A stretch of 26,261 bases of DNA from S010-25 sp964466455 (GTDB taxonomy: Bacteria > Pseudomonadota > Gammaproteobacteria > SZUA-229). The DNA is taken from contig CAYXNL010000033.1 of NCBI GenBank assembly GCA_964466455.1, positions 1 to 26,261 of the forward strand, given 5' to 3'. The translations under genes and the position numbers were made by a program. The notes beneath the pieces were generated by a model. It did no database searches and was not told the origin of the DNA. It worked only from the letters and a program-made list of their open reading frames with translations. Position 1 is the stretch's first letter; each line of letters begins with the position of its first letter. This document shows, piece after piece, positions 15,875 to 23,599 of this stretch.

Positions 15875-18850
15875 ATGTCATTTACCGAGGATACCGAGGA
15901 AAACAACTTACGTTTGAGCGAGCAAAGATACCGTTGCCTGTTTGAAAACAGTCGGGATGCTATTTTTGTTGCACGGGCGGATACGGGTGTGTTGGTGGAA
16001 GTCAATCGACAGGCTGAAATCCTCACCGGTAAACCTCGCTCCGTACTGATCGGTATGCACCAGAGTGACCTGCACCCGGTAGCGCAGCGCAGTTTTTACC
16101 AGCAACGATTTCAAAATCGTGCAGTATTGGGCAAGGTTATCAATGATGATATTGTTATCCAGCACGCTGATGGGCATATTATCTCCGTCAGTGTCAGTGC
16201 CAGCCGGATTGAGCTGGGTGATGAGGTACTGATTGTCGGCACCTTTCGTGATATTACTGAACGCAAACAGGTAGAACAGAAATTAAAACAGTTTCGTCAC
16301 TTAATGGATGAGTCAAATGACAGTGTGTTTGTAATTGAGCTGGAATCAGCGCATTTTCTGGATGTAAACAAAAAAGCCTGTAGCAGTCTGGGATATACCC
16401 GGGAAGAACTTCTTAGTCGCAGCATAATGGATATTGAAGCGACAATAACCAGTGCAGAACGCTGGGAAGTTCATGTAGAGAACATAAAAGTAACTCGCTC
16501 TGTTGCTCTCGAAGGGGTACATCGGCGCAAGGATGGTAGCCTCTTTCCGGTGGAAATCAGCTCAAGATATGTATTGCGCGATGACGGAAAGTTTATTGTT
16601 GCGATAGCACGTGATATTACCGAGCGTAAGCAACATGAAAACCTGCTGATGCGGCGCGAGCGCCAGTTAGCGGTATTGGCCGAGGCCGGTCGAACCATTA
16701 ATGAAACTCTGGATGAACAGCAAATTAGCCGTAAACTGGTCAATCTGGGGCGTCGGCTGGTGGATTGTGAATCCGGTGCGGTGGGGTTATATCAAAATGG
16801 CCAGATGTGTTTTCGTGAATATGTAGGGGTAAAGGAAACCATCCCCATTACGCTAAACTTTCCTTCAGGTTACGGTGTACCGGGGCATGTGCTGGAAACG
16901 AAACAGGCTTATTCAAGTGACGATGCCCGCCATGATCCTTATGTTATTGCTGAAATTCAACAACAGCTTGGTTTTGTCAGGCTGGTTGATACCCCGATCA
17001 TGGATGCCAATGGTAATATTCTCGGTTGCTTCGAAATGCATGATCGTCTCGATGGGAAGAATTTTGATGTACAGGATATGGACATGCTGCGATCGCTATC
17101 GGGCATTGTGGCGGTTGCCCTGCAAAATGCCCGGCTGCTGGTTGAGCGCAGGCAGGCAAGGGAACAATTAAGCCGGGCGAACCGGACGTTACGGATGATC
17201 AGTGACTGTAATCAGGCACTGGTACGCGCAACCGATGAGTCGGTTTTATTGACGACCATTTGTCAGCTTATTGTCGATGAAGGGGGTTATGTGATGGCCT
17301 GGGTGGGGGAAGCGGTACATGATGATAAGCATAGCGTAATTCCCATCGCACAGGCTGGTTTTGAAGATGACTATCTGCGGGAGATGCAAATTTCCTGGGC
17401 AGAGAATGAATTTGGTCAGGGGCCAACCGGACGGGCAATTCGTAATAAAAAACTGGTTGTGTGTCAGGATGTTTTTCAGGATCCGGACTTTCTTCCATGG
17501 CGTGATCAGGCGCTTCAGCAGGGCTATGCAGCAAGCGTGGCGTTCCCACTGGTGGTTGATAACGAAGTGATCGGGGCGTTAAATATATACGCCACACAGG
17601 CAAATGCCTTTCACGCTGAGGAGATGGATCTGTTGCAGGAACTTGCTGAAGATCTTGCTTTTGGACTGGAAGTATTACGCCACAGAAATACCGAACAGAC
17701 ACTGGGAAAACAATTGCGGCAGGCGCAAAAAATGGAAGCGATTGGTATTCTGGCCGGAGGGATTGCCCATGATTTTAATAATATGCTGGCGGGTATACTT
17801 GGCAATGTGTATCTGGTGCGTAAGAAACTGGTGGATAATCCGCAGGCACAGGAAAAATTAAAACAGGTTGAAGATACCGGTTTTCGAGCCGCCGAGGTGA
17901 TCGCCCAGTTGCTGACTTTTGCCCGCAAGGGAGATACTCATCTACAGGCTCTTGCCCTGTCTGCGTTTCTGAAAGAAACGTTCAAAATGATACGTAGTGG
18001 CACACCGGAAAATATCCATTTAACCCTGGATGTGCCAGCACAACCGTGTACGGTAAAAGGTGATGCGGCATTGTTGCAGCAGGTGTTGTTAAATCTTGTT
18101 ACCAATGCTCAACATGCGGTCGCAGAAAATGAGCAACCCAGAATTCAGATATTACTGACCGTAGTAGAACCGGATGAAAGGTGGCTGGCGAAATACCCGG
18201 CACTTGCACAGGGCCAGTTTGCCCAGCTTACGGTAGCGGATAATGGCTACGGCATTACGGATGAAATTCGCGATAAACTGTTTGATCCGTTTTTTACTAC
18301 CAAAGCGGTCGGTGAAGGAACCGGACTGGGGCTGGCGATGGTCTATGGTGCCGTGCAGTCACACGATGGTGTTATTGAAGTAGAAAGTGAAGAGAGTAAG
18401 GGTAGCGTATTTCATATCTGGCTACCGTTGATAATGGATCATCAGGTCTCTGTTCAGGATACAGAAAATCCGTTACTGACAGGAAGTGGCGAAACTATTC
18501 TACTGGCAGACGATGAACCGGCGGTAAGAGAAGTAAGCAAAGAATTACTGGAGTCTATCGGGTATCGTGTGCTAGCTGCGGTAGATGGCAGGGAGGCTGT
18601 ACAGGTGTTTGAACAGCACCGTGATGAAATTCGTCTGCTGGTCTTTGACGTTGTCATGCCACAACTGGGTGGGGTGGATGCAGCGCGCCGCATACGTGAG
18701 TTAGCCCCCGATCTTCCCGTTATATTCCAGACCGGTTATGGTGAGGATCAGGTAACACAGAATATGCCCCGAAGTTGTGTGGTGACCAAGCCGGCAGATA
18801 TTCCAGCACTGAGTCGTACCCTGCGTCAATTACTGGATGGATCATCGTAA
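15875..18850 (+). CDS. Hybrid sensor histidine kinase (PAS-PAS-GAF-GAF-HisKA-HATPase-REC)
   Basis: A 991-residue signalling protein without transmembrane segments, so probably cytosolic. Order: PAS 1 at about 15-130 (ends FRDITERK), PAS 2 at 135-252 (ends ARDITERK), GAF 1 at 265-425, GAF 2 at 440-605, HisKA with phospho-acceptor His632 in GGIAHDFNNML, HATPase with N box around 740-744, DNGYGI at 789-794 and GTGLGLAM at 815-822, then a receiver domain at 874-988 with acidic Asp879/880, phospho-acceptor Asp925 and Lys972. All catalytic residues are present. The HDFNN form of the His box is typical of hybrid kinases. No response regulator or phosphotransfer gene is adjacent, so it is an orphan with unknown output and ligand. 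GAGG precedes the ATG by about 10 bases. Confidence 0.93.
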   Translation: MSFTEDTEENNLRLSEQRYRCLFENSRDAIFVARADTGVLVEVNRQAEILTGKPRSVLIGMHQSDLHPVAQRSFYQQRFQNRAVLGKVINDDIVIQHADGHIISVSVSASRIELGDEVLIVGTFRDITERKQVEQKLKQFRHLMDESNDSVFVIELESAHFLDVNKKACSSLGYTREELLSRSIMDIEATITSAERWEVHVENIKVTRSVALEGVHRRKDGSLFPVEISSRYVLRDDGKFIVAIARDITERKQHENLLMRRERQLAVLAEAGRTINETLDEQQISRKLVNLGRRLVDCESGAVGLYQNGQMCFREYVGVKETIPITLNFPSGYGVPGHVLETKQAYSSDDARHDPYVIAEIQQQLGFVRLVDTPIMDANGNILGCFEMHDRLDGKNFDVQDMDMLRSLSGIVAVALQNARLLVERRQAREQLSRANRTLRMISDCNQALVRATDESVLLTTICQLIVDEGGYVMAWVGEAVHDDKHSVIPIAQAGFEDDYLREMQISWAENEFGQGPTGRAIRNKKLVVCQDVFQDPDFLPWRDQALQQGYAASVAFPLVVDNEVIGALNIYATQANAFHAEEMDLLQELAEDLAFGLEVLRHRNTEQTLGKQLRQAQKMEAIGILAGGIAHDFNNMLAGILGNVYLVRKKLVDNPQAQEKLKQVEDTGFRAAEVIAQLLTFARKGDTHLQALALSAFLKETFKMIRSGTPENIHLTLDVPAQPCTVKGDAALLQQVLLNLVTNAQHAVAENEQPRIQILLTVVEPDERWLAKYPALAQGQFAQLTVADNGYGITDEIRDKLFDPFFTTKAVGEGTGLGLAMVYGAVQSHDGVIEVESEESKGSVFHIWLPLIMDHQVSVQDTENPLLTGSGETILLADDEPAVREVSKELLESIGYRVLAAVDGREAVQVFEQHRDEIRLLVFDVVMPQLGGVDAARRIRELAPDLPVIFQTGYGEDQVTQNMPRSCVVTKPADIPALSRTLRQLLDGSS

Positions 18851-18876
18851 TCGGTGTTGCCTGTCCGATTTTTTTC
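18849..18876 (+). terminator. Intrinsic terminator of the hybrid kinase gene
   Basis: AATCGG at 18849-18854 pairs with CCGATT at 18865-18870, followed by a run of seven T. The left arm overlaps the TAA stop codon. The stem is short (6 bp). Confidence 0.65.
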
Positions 18877-18932
18877 GCTCTTACTACACGGTTAAAGTAG
18901 CCTGTATATGCACTTTGAAATGTGTGTGGTGA

Positions 18933-18961
18933 TTGTTTAATTGTGCCCGGTAGCCTATAAT
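18933..18961 (+). promoter_or_regulatory. Sigma-70 promoter of guaBA
   Basis: TTGTTT at 18933-18938, a 17-base spacer and a perfect TATAAT at 18956-18961. The start of transcription would fall near 18968, about 30 bases before guaB. No PurR-like operator was recognised around it. Confidence 0.7.
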
Positions 18962-18999
18962 TAGCCGCTTTTCAGAACCCCGTCCCGGTAGGAATTATC

Positions 19000-20457
19000 A
19001 TGCGTATAATCGAAGAAGCTTTAACCTTTGATGATGTTTTACTTGTTCCTGCCCATTCAACGGTTATGCCAAAAGATGTCTCGTTAAGAACCCGTGTAAC
19101 GCGTGATATCGAGCTTAATATTCCACTATTATCTGCGGCGATGGATACGGTAACCGAGGCGCGTCTTTCTATTGCACTGGCACAGGAAGGTGGTCTGGGA
19201 ATCATCCATAAAAATCTTGATCCGCAGCAGCAGGCGGCCGAAGTTAGAATGGTAAAAATATACGAAAGTGGGGTGATTACCGAGCCGGTTACTGTGCCTC
19301 CAGACATGACGGTACGTGATGTAATCACTCTGCGGGAAGAAAACCATATTTCCGGTGTACCCGTGGTCGACGGCAATAATCTTATCGGTCTGGTTACCAG
19401 TCGGGATGTACGCTTTGAAACCGGACTGGATAAGCCGGTTACCGATGTGATGACTCCGAAAGATAAACTGGTAACGGTAAAGGAAGGAGCCAGCCGTAGT
19501 GAAGTGATTGCATTGCTACAGACACACCGTATCGAACGGGTACTGGTCATTGATGATGCTTTTCAGTTACGCGGCATGATTACCGTCAAGGATATTCAGA
19601 AATCCACCGATTTTCCCAATGCCAGTAAAGATAAAGAAGGTCATCTGCGCGTTGGCGCCGCAGTTGGTACCGGAGAAGGAACGGAAGAGCGGGTGGATGC
19701 ACTGGTGAATGCTGGTGTCGATGTCATTGTGGTGGATACAGCACATGGCCATTCGCAGACGGTACTGGATCGCGTAAGCTGGGTGAAAAAACATTATGAT
19801 GTTCAGGTTATCGGTGGCAATATAGCTACCGGTGAGGCCGCCAGAGCGTTACTGGACGCAGGCGCTGACGGCGTAAAAGTGGGTATTGGCCCAGGTTCCA
19901 TTTGTACGACACGTATTGTTGCCGGGGTGGGCGTACCACAGATTACAGCCATTACCAATGTAGCGCGGGCGCTGCAGGGCACAGGTGTCCCCCTGATTGC
20001 CGATGGTGGCATCCGTTATTCGGGCGATATGGCCAAAGCGATTGCTGCCGGTGGTTACTGTATTATGGTGGGTGGTATGCTGGCAGGTACCGAAGAGGCA
20101 CCGGGTGATGTGATTTTATATCAGGGACGTTCCTACAAGGCCTATCGTGGCATGGGTTCCATCGGGGCAATGAAACAGGGTTCCAGTGACCGCTATTTTC
20201 AGGATGCGTCGGAAGGTAGTGAGAAACTGGTTCCCGAGGGCATCGAAGGGCGTGTTGCCTATAAAGGTCCAATGGGCGCGATTGTTCATCAGATGATCGG
20301 TGGTCTGCGTTCCAGCATGGGGTACGTTGGTTGTGCCACACTGGATGAAATGCGTACCAAACCGGGATTTGTGCGTATTTCTGGTGCCGGTATGTCTGAA
20401 TCCCACGTGCATGATGTGACTATTACCAAGGAAGCACCGAACTATCATTCCTCTTAA
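19000..20457 (+). CDS. guaB: Inosine-5'-monophosphate dehydrogenase
   Basis: A 485-residue enzyme that oxidises IMP to XMP with NAD+, the committed step of guanine nucleotide synthesis. The barrel begins at LTFDDVLLVPAHS. Two CBS domains occupy roughly 95-205. The active-site loop GIGPGSICTTR carries catalytic Cys302 (Cys305 in E. coli). The flap region includes the YRGMGSIGAM segment and the KGPMG element. TAGGA lies 7 bases ahead of the ATG. guaA starts 15 bases downstream, so the two form an operon behind the promoter at 18933-18961. Confidence 0.97.
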   Translation: MRIIEEALTFDDVLLVPAHSTVMPKDVSLRTRVTRDIELNIPLLSAAMDTVTEARLSIALAQEGGLGIIHKNLDPQQQAAEVRMVKIYESGVITEPVTVPPDMTVRDVITLREENHISGVPVVDGNNLIGLVTSRDVRFETGLDKPVTDVMTPKDKLVTVKEGASRSEVIALLQTHRIERVLVIDDAFQLRGMITVKDIQKSTDFPNASKDKEGHLRVGAAVGTGEGTEERVDALVNAGVDVIVVDTAHGHSQTVLDRVSWVKKHYDVQVIGGNIATGEAARALLDAGADGVKVGIGPGSICTTRIVAGVGVPQITAITNVARALQGTGVPLIADGGIRYSGDMAKAIAAGGYCIMVGGMLAGTEEAPGDVILYQGRSYKAYRGMGSIGAMKQGSSDRYFQDASEGSEKLVPEGIEGRVAYKGPMGAIVHQMIGGLRSSMGYVGCATLDEMRTKPGFVRISGAGMSESHVHDVTITKEAPNYHSS

Positions 20458-20472
20458 AAGAAAGCATAACCT

Positions 20473-22047
20473 ATGCGTGACATTCATTCCGACCGGATTC
20501 TCGTTCTTGACTTCGGCTCACAATATACCCAGTTAATTGCCCGGCGTGTACGCGAGGCCGGGGTTTATTGTGAAATACATCAGCCTTCGCTCAGCGATCA
20601 GGACATTACCGACTTCCGTCCTGGTGGCATTATTTTATCCGGTGGTCCGGAATCGGCAATCATCGCGGATGAATCAACACTGAAGGCACCCGAGCTGGTG
20701 TTTCATCTGGGCATTCCGGTACTGGGTATCTGTTATGGTATGCAGACTATGGCAACCCAGCTAGGTGGTAAAGTTGGCGTATCCACGCATCGTGAATTTG
20801 GTTTTGCCGAAGTACGGGCGCGTAATCACAGTGCCCTGTTAGCGGGCATTGAAGATCATGTTAGTGATGAAGGCTATGGTCTACTGGATGTATGGATGTC
20901 GCATGGTGACAAAGTTGAAGAACTGCCAGCAGGATTTGTCTGTATTGCCAGTAGTGATAATGCCCCGCTGGCAGGTATGGCGAATGAAGAGCAGGATTTT
21001 TATGGCCTGCAGTTTCATCCGGAGGTGACTCATACCCGACAGGGACAACGTATTATCGAACATTTTGTGCATGAAATATGTGGCTGTGCTGCCGACTGGA
21101 CAGCGGGTAATATTATTCGCGATACGATTAATCATGTGCGCGAACAGGTTGGTGAAGATGAGGTTATTTTAGGCCTGTCCGGTGGGGTAGATTCTTCCGT
21201 TGTTGCCGCATTATTACATCAGGCAATTGGTGATCAGCTTACCTGCGTGTTTGTTGATAACGGTCTCTTGCGTTACCGTGAAGGCGATCAGGTGATGGCA
21301 ACCTTTGCTGAAAACATGGGAGTAAAAGTCATTCGTGTGGATGCCGAACAGCGCTTTCTTGATGAACTCAAAGGGGAGGCCGATCCAGAGCAGAAACGTA
21401 AGATTATCGGTCGTATTTTTGTTGAAATATTTGAAGAAGAATCGAACAAACTGACCAATGCAAATTACCTGGCACAGGGAACAATATACCCGGACGTGAT
21501 TGAGTCTGCTGGCAGTAAAAATGCACACCTGATTAAATCCCACCATAATGTTGGTGGCCTGCCAGATGATATGCGGCTAAAACTGGTCGAGCCTCTGCGT
21601 GAGTTATTCAAAGATGAGGTGCGTAAGATTGGTGTTGAACTAGGGTTGCCCGCTGATATGGTCTATCGTCACCCGTTTCCGGGGCCGGGGCTGGGCGTGC
21701 GTATTTTAGGCGAAGTGAAAAAAGACTATGCAGATCTGCTGCGCCTGGCGGATCATATCTTTATTGAGGAATTATACAAATACGATTTATACGACAAAGT
21801 CAGCCAGGCATTTACTGTATTTATCCCGGTAAAATCAGTCGGGGTAATGGGTGATGGTCGACGTTATGATTATGTCGTTGCATTACGTGCAGTAGAAACC
21901 ATCGACTTTATGACCGCCCGCTGGGCGCATTTACCGTATGATTTTCTGGGTCATGTTTCGACGCGTATCATTAATGAAGTTGATGGTATTTCACGTGTGA
22001 CTTATGATATTTCCGGGAAGCCGCCGGCTACCATTGAGTGGGAATGA
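20473..22047 (+). CDS. guaA: GMP synthase (glutamine-hydrolysing)
   Basis: A 524-residue enzyme that aminates XMP to GMP using glutamine and ATP. The N-terminal class I glutaminase has nucleophile Cys87 in GICYGMQ and the His/Glu pair in FHPEVTHT. The ATP pyrophosphatase domain has the P-loop motif LSGGVDSSVVAAL near 235. The C-terminal dimerisation domain ends in PATIEWE, the invariant family end. Length is within one residue of the E. coli protein (525). The ribosome binding site is weak (AAAGAAAGC), which fits coupling to guaB just upstream. Confidence 0.97.
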   Translation: MRDIHSDRILVLDFGSQYTQLIARRVREAGVYCEIHQPSLSDQDITDFRPGGIILSGGPESAIIADESTLKAPELVFHLGIPVLGICYGMQTMATQLGGKVGVSTHREFGFAEVRARNHSALLAGIEDHVSDEGYGLLDVWMSHGDKVEELPAGFVCIASSDNAPLAGMANEEQDFYGLQFHPEVTHTRQGQRIIEHFVHEICGCAADWTAGNIIRDTINHVREQVGEDEVILGLSGGVDSSVVAALLHQAIGDQLTCVFVDNGLLRYREGDQVMATFAENMGVKVIRVDAEQRFLDELKGEADPEQKRKIIGRIFVEIFEEESNKLTNANYLAQGTIYPDVIESAGSKNAHLIKSHHNVGGLPDDMRLKLVEPLRELFKDEVRKIGVELGLPADMVYRHPFPGPGLGVRILGEVKKDYADLLRLADHIFIEELYKYDLYDKVSQAFTVFIPVKSVGVMGDGRRYDYVVALRAVETIDFMTARWAHLPYDFLGHVSTRIINEVDGISRVTYDISGKPPATIEWE

Positions 22048-22113
22048 CCGGTACTGGCTGGCAATGACTGGTTTGTCTGTAACCCCGGGGAAACAGGTTG
22101 ATTCGTTTTTTCA

Positions 22114-22138
22114 TTCCCCCTGGCTTACGGGGAGTTTA
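22114..22138 (+). terminator. Weak terminator candidate after guaA
   Basis: TTCCCC at 22114-22119 pairs with GGGGAG at 22129-22134, followed by TTTATA. The stem is short and the T run poor. The hairpin formed by the palindrome at 22145-22179 could serve the same role instead. Confidence 0.3.
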
Positions 22139-22144
22139 TAAATG

Positions 22145-22179
22145 TAGTGGCGTGATTACGGCATGTATTCACGCCACTA
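22145..22179 (+). promoter_or_regulatory. Operator-like palindrome O1 upstream of fic
   Basis: TAGTGGCGTGA at 22145-22155 is the exact reverse complement of TCACGCCACTA at 22169-22179. The inner core reads GGCGTGATTA - 7 bases - TATTCACGCC (22149-22175, 27 bp). The same core, in the opposite orientation, occurs at 22193-22219. The size and symmetry fit a dimeric regulator site; an alternative is a hairpin terminating guaA. Confidence 0.65.
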
Positions 22180-22192
22180 TATTATATTTATA

Positions 22193-22219
22193 GGCGTGAA
22201 TAAGGGCTATAATCACGCC
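22193..22219 (+). promoter_or_regulatory. Operator-like palindrome O2 abutting the fic start
   Basis: GGCGTGAATA - 7 bases - TAATCACGCC. Its two arms equal the arms of the reverse complement of O1, with the same 7-base spacer; only the spacer differs. The centres of O1 and O2 are 44 bp apart. The site ends on the base before the fic ATG and contains a perfect TATAAT at 22208-22213, so occupancy would block a promoter there and also cover the start region. Confidence 0.65.
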
Positions 22220-23356
22220 ATGAGATGGATATGGCAACAATCTGACTGGCCCGGCTTTCGCTACGACCAGCGCATGCTCGAAGACCGGGACATTGCCTTT
22301 CGCGCCAACTCAGAGCGTCTGACAGGCCGCTTCGAGGCATTGCCGATGGTTTATCAGGAAGACGCCACGATCGACTTGATGCTTTCCGAGGCCATTAAAA
22401 CCAGCGCCATCGAGGGAGAGGAGCTGGATTGGGAATCGGTCCGATCCTCTCTGCTCTCGTTGATTACATCGGATACGCTCCCCGAAACGTCAGACCAGAA
22501 AGCGGCGGGGGCAGCCTCGCTACTGGTGGATGTTCGCAGGAACTGGCAGGTACTCCTGACGCATGAATTGTTGGGTAAGTGGCAGTCGATGGCTGTTCCG
22601 GAACAGCGCTACACGTCTATTTTGCGTGGGGCGTACCGCAACGACCCCTCGCCCATGCAGATCGTGAGCGGGCCTTACGGGCAGGAAAAAATTCACTATG
22701 AGGCACCGCCGGCGATCCGGCTGCCAGACGAAATGGCAAAGCTTCTCAGCTGGTACAACCAGTCCAGCCCTTTGAGCGGAGATCAGAAGATAGTGGGGAT
22801 TGCCAGAGCAGGTATCGCCCATCTCCGGTTCGAAGTGATTCATCCCTTCGACGATGGTAATGGGCGGGTCGGCAGAGCGATTGCTGATCATGCGCTTTCC
22901 CAGTATCTCGGGTATCCAACCACGGCCTGCCTTGCTACGGCGATCGAGGCGGACAAGAAATCCTATTATTGGCAACTGGAGACGGCTAGCCGGGGAAGCC
23001 TTGATATAAACGCCTGGCTGGATTACTTCTCCGACATAGTGAACCAGGCGCAGACGATTGCGAGGGAAGAAGTGGATTTTGTACTGGCGAAGACACGTTT
23101 TTATGAAACCTTCAGTGACCAGTTGAATGACCGGCAAACCAGGGTGGTGACGCGGGTGTTCGCTGAAGGCCGTAAGGGCTTTGAAGGTGGTATAACGACC
23201 AGAAAGTATGAAGCGATTACCAGGTGCTCCAACAGAACTGCCAGTCGCGATCTTTCCGATCTGGTTGCAAAGGGAATCATCATCCTGCTGCCAGGTGGCG
23301 GCAGAACCACACATTATGCACTGACGACAGTTAAACCAGGTGGGGTTGGTGTTTAA
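22220..23356 (+). CDS. Fic family protein (probable AMPylase) with C-terminal winged helix
   Basis: A 378-residue protein. An N-terminal DUF4172-like region starts WIWQQSDWPGFRYD. The inhibitory helix motif TSAIEGE lies at 61-67. The Fic core has the full catalytic motif HPFDDGNGR at 208-216. Fic enzymes transfer AMP from ATP to a hydroxyl of a target protein, and the N-terminal Glu motif keeps class II members inactive until relieved. Residues about 310-370 (RKYEAITRCSNRTASRDL) look like a winged helix-turn-helix, so DNA binding is plausible. The ATG at 22220 gives the usual family start; an upstream ATG at 22163 would make the operators coding. There is no Shine-Dalgarno sequence. The gene is more GC-rich than its neighbours, which suggests transfer. 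The target is unknown; no antitoxin gene is adjacent. Confidence 0.9.
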   Translation: MRWIWQQSDWPGFRYDQRMLEDRDIAFRANSERLTGRFEALPMVYQEDATIDLMLSEAIKTSAIEGEELDWESVRSSLLSLITSDTLPETSDQKAAGAASLLVDVRRNWQVLLTHELLGKWQSMAVPEQRYTSILRGAYRNDPSPMQIVSGPYGQEKIHYEAPPAIRLPDEMAKLLSWYNQSSPLSGDQKIVGIARAGIAHLRFEVIHPFDDGNGRVGRAIADHALSQYLGYPTTACLATAIEADKKSYYWQLETASRGSLDINAWLDYFSDIVNQAQTIAREEVDFVLAKTRFYETFSDQLNDRQTRVVTRVFAEGRKGFEGGITTRKYEAITRCSNRTASRDLSDLVAKGIIILLPGGGRTTHYALTTVKPGGVGV

Positions 23357-23426
23357 TCAAGCAACCTTCTCGGGTGATTAACAAGAACTTTTGAGCATGG
23401 TATTTTCCATGGTATCGACATATATG

Positions 23427-23599
23427 CCTCACCCCAACATTGTGCCNNNNNNNNNNNNNNNNNNNNNNNNNNNNNNNNNNNNNNNNNNNNNNNNNNNNNN
23501 NNNNNNNNNNNNNNNNNNNNNNNNNNNNNNNNNNNNNNNNNNNNNNCCCAACATTGTGCCAGCCTTTGCTATTCGTTGGGGTTCGTTCCTCACCCCAAC
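23427..23599. repeat. Tandem repeat array interrupted by the assembly gap
   Basis: CACCCCAACATTGTGCC occurs at 23430-23446, immediately before the gap, and CCCAACATTGTGCC resumes immediately after it at 23547-23560. A further CACCCCAAC follows at 23591-23599, giving a period of about 47 bases. Within the unit, GTTGGGGT at 23575-23582 and ACCCCAAC at 23592-23599 form a perfect 8-bp hairpin with a 9-base loop. The number of units is unknown because the gap cuts through the array. Confidence 0.75.
23447..23546. other. Assembly gap (100 N)
   Basis: Exactly 100 undetermined bases, probably a placeholder of arbitrary size. The same sequence on both edges indicates that a repeat caused the break. 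No gene is interrupted: fic ends at 23356 and recN ends at 23590, but unseen genes could lie in the gap if it is larger. Confidence 0.97.

Noticed and set aside
23427..23599. CRISPR array at the gap
   Set aside because: What is visible is one self-complementary unit with period about 47 and no distinct spacers, overlapping the recN stop; no cas genes are present.
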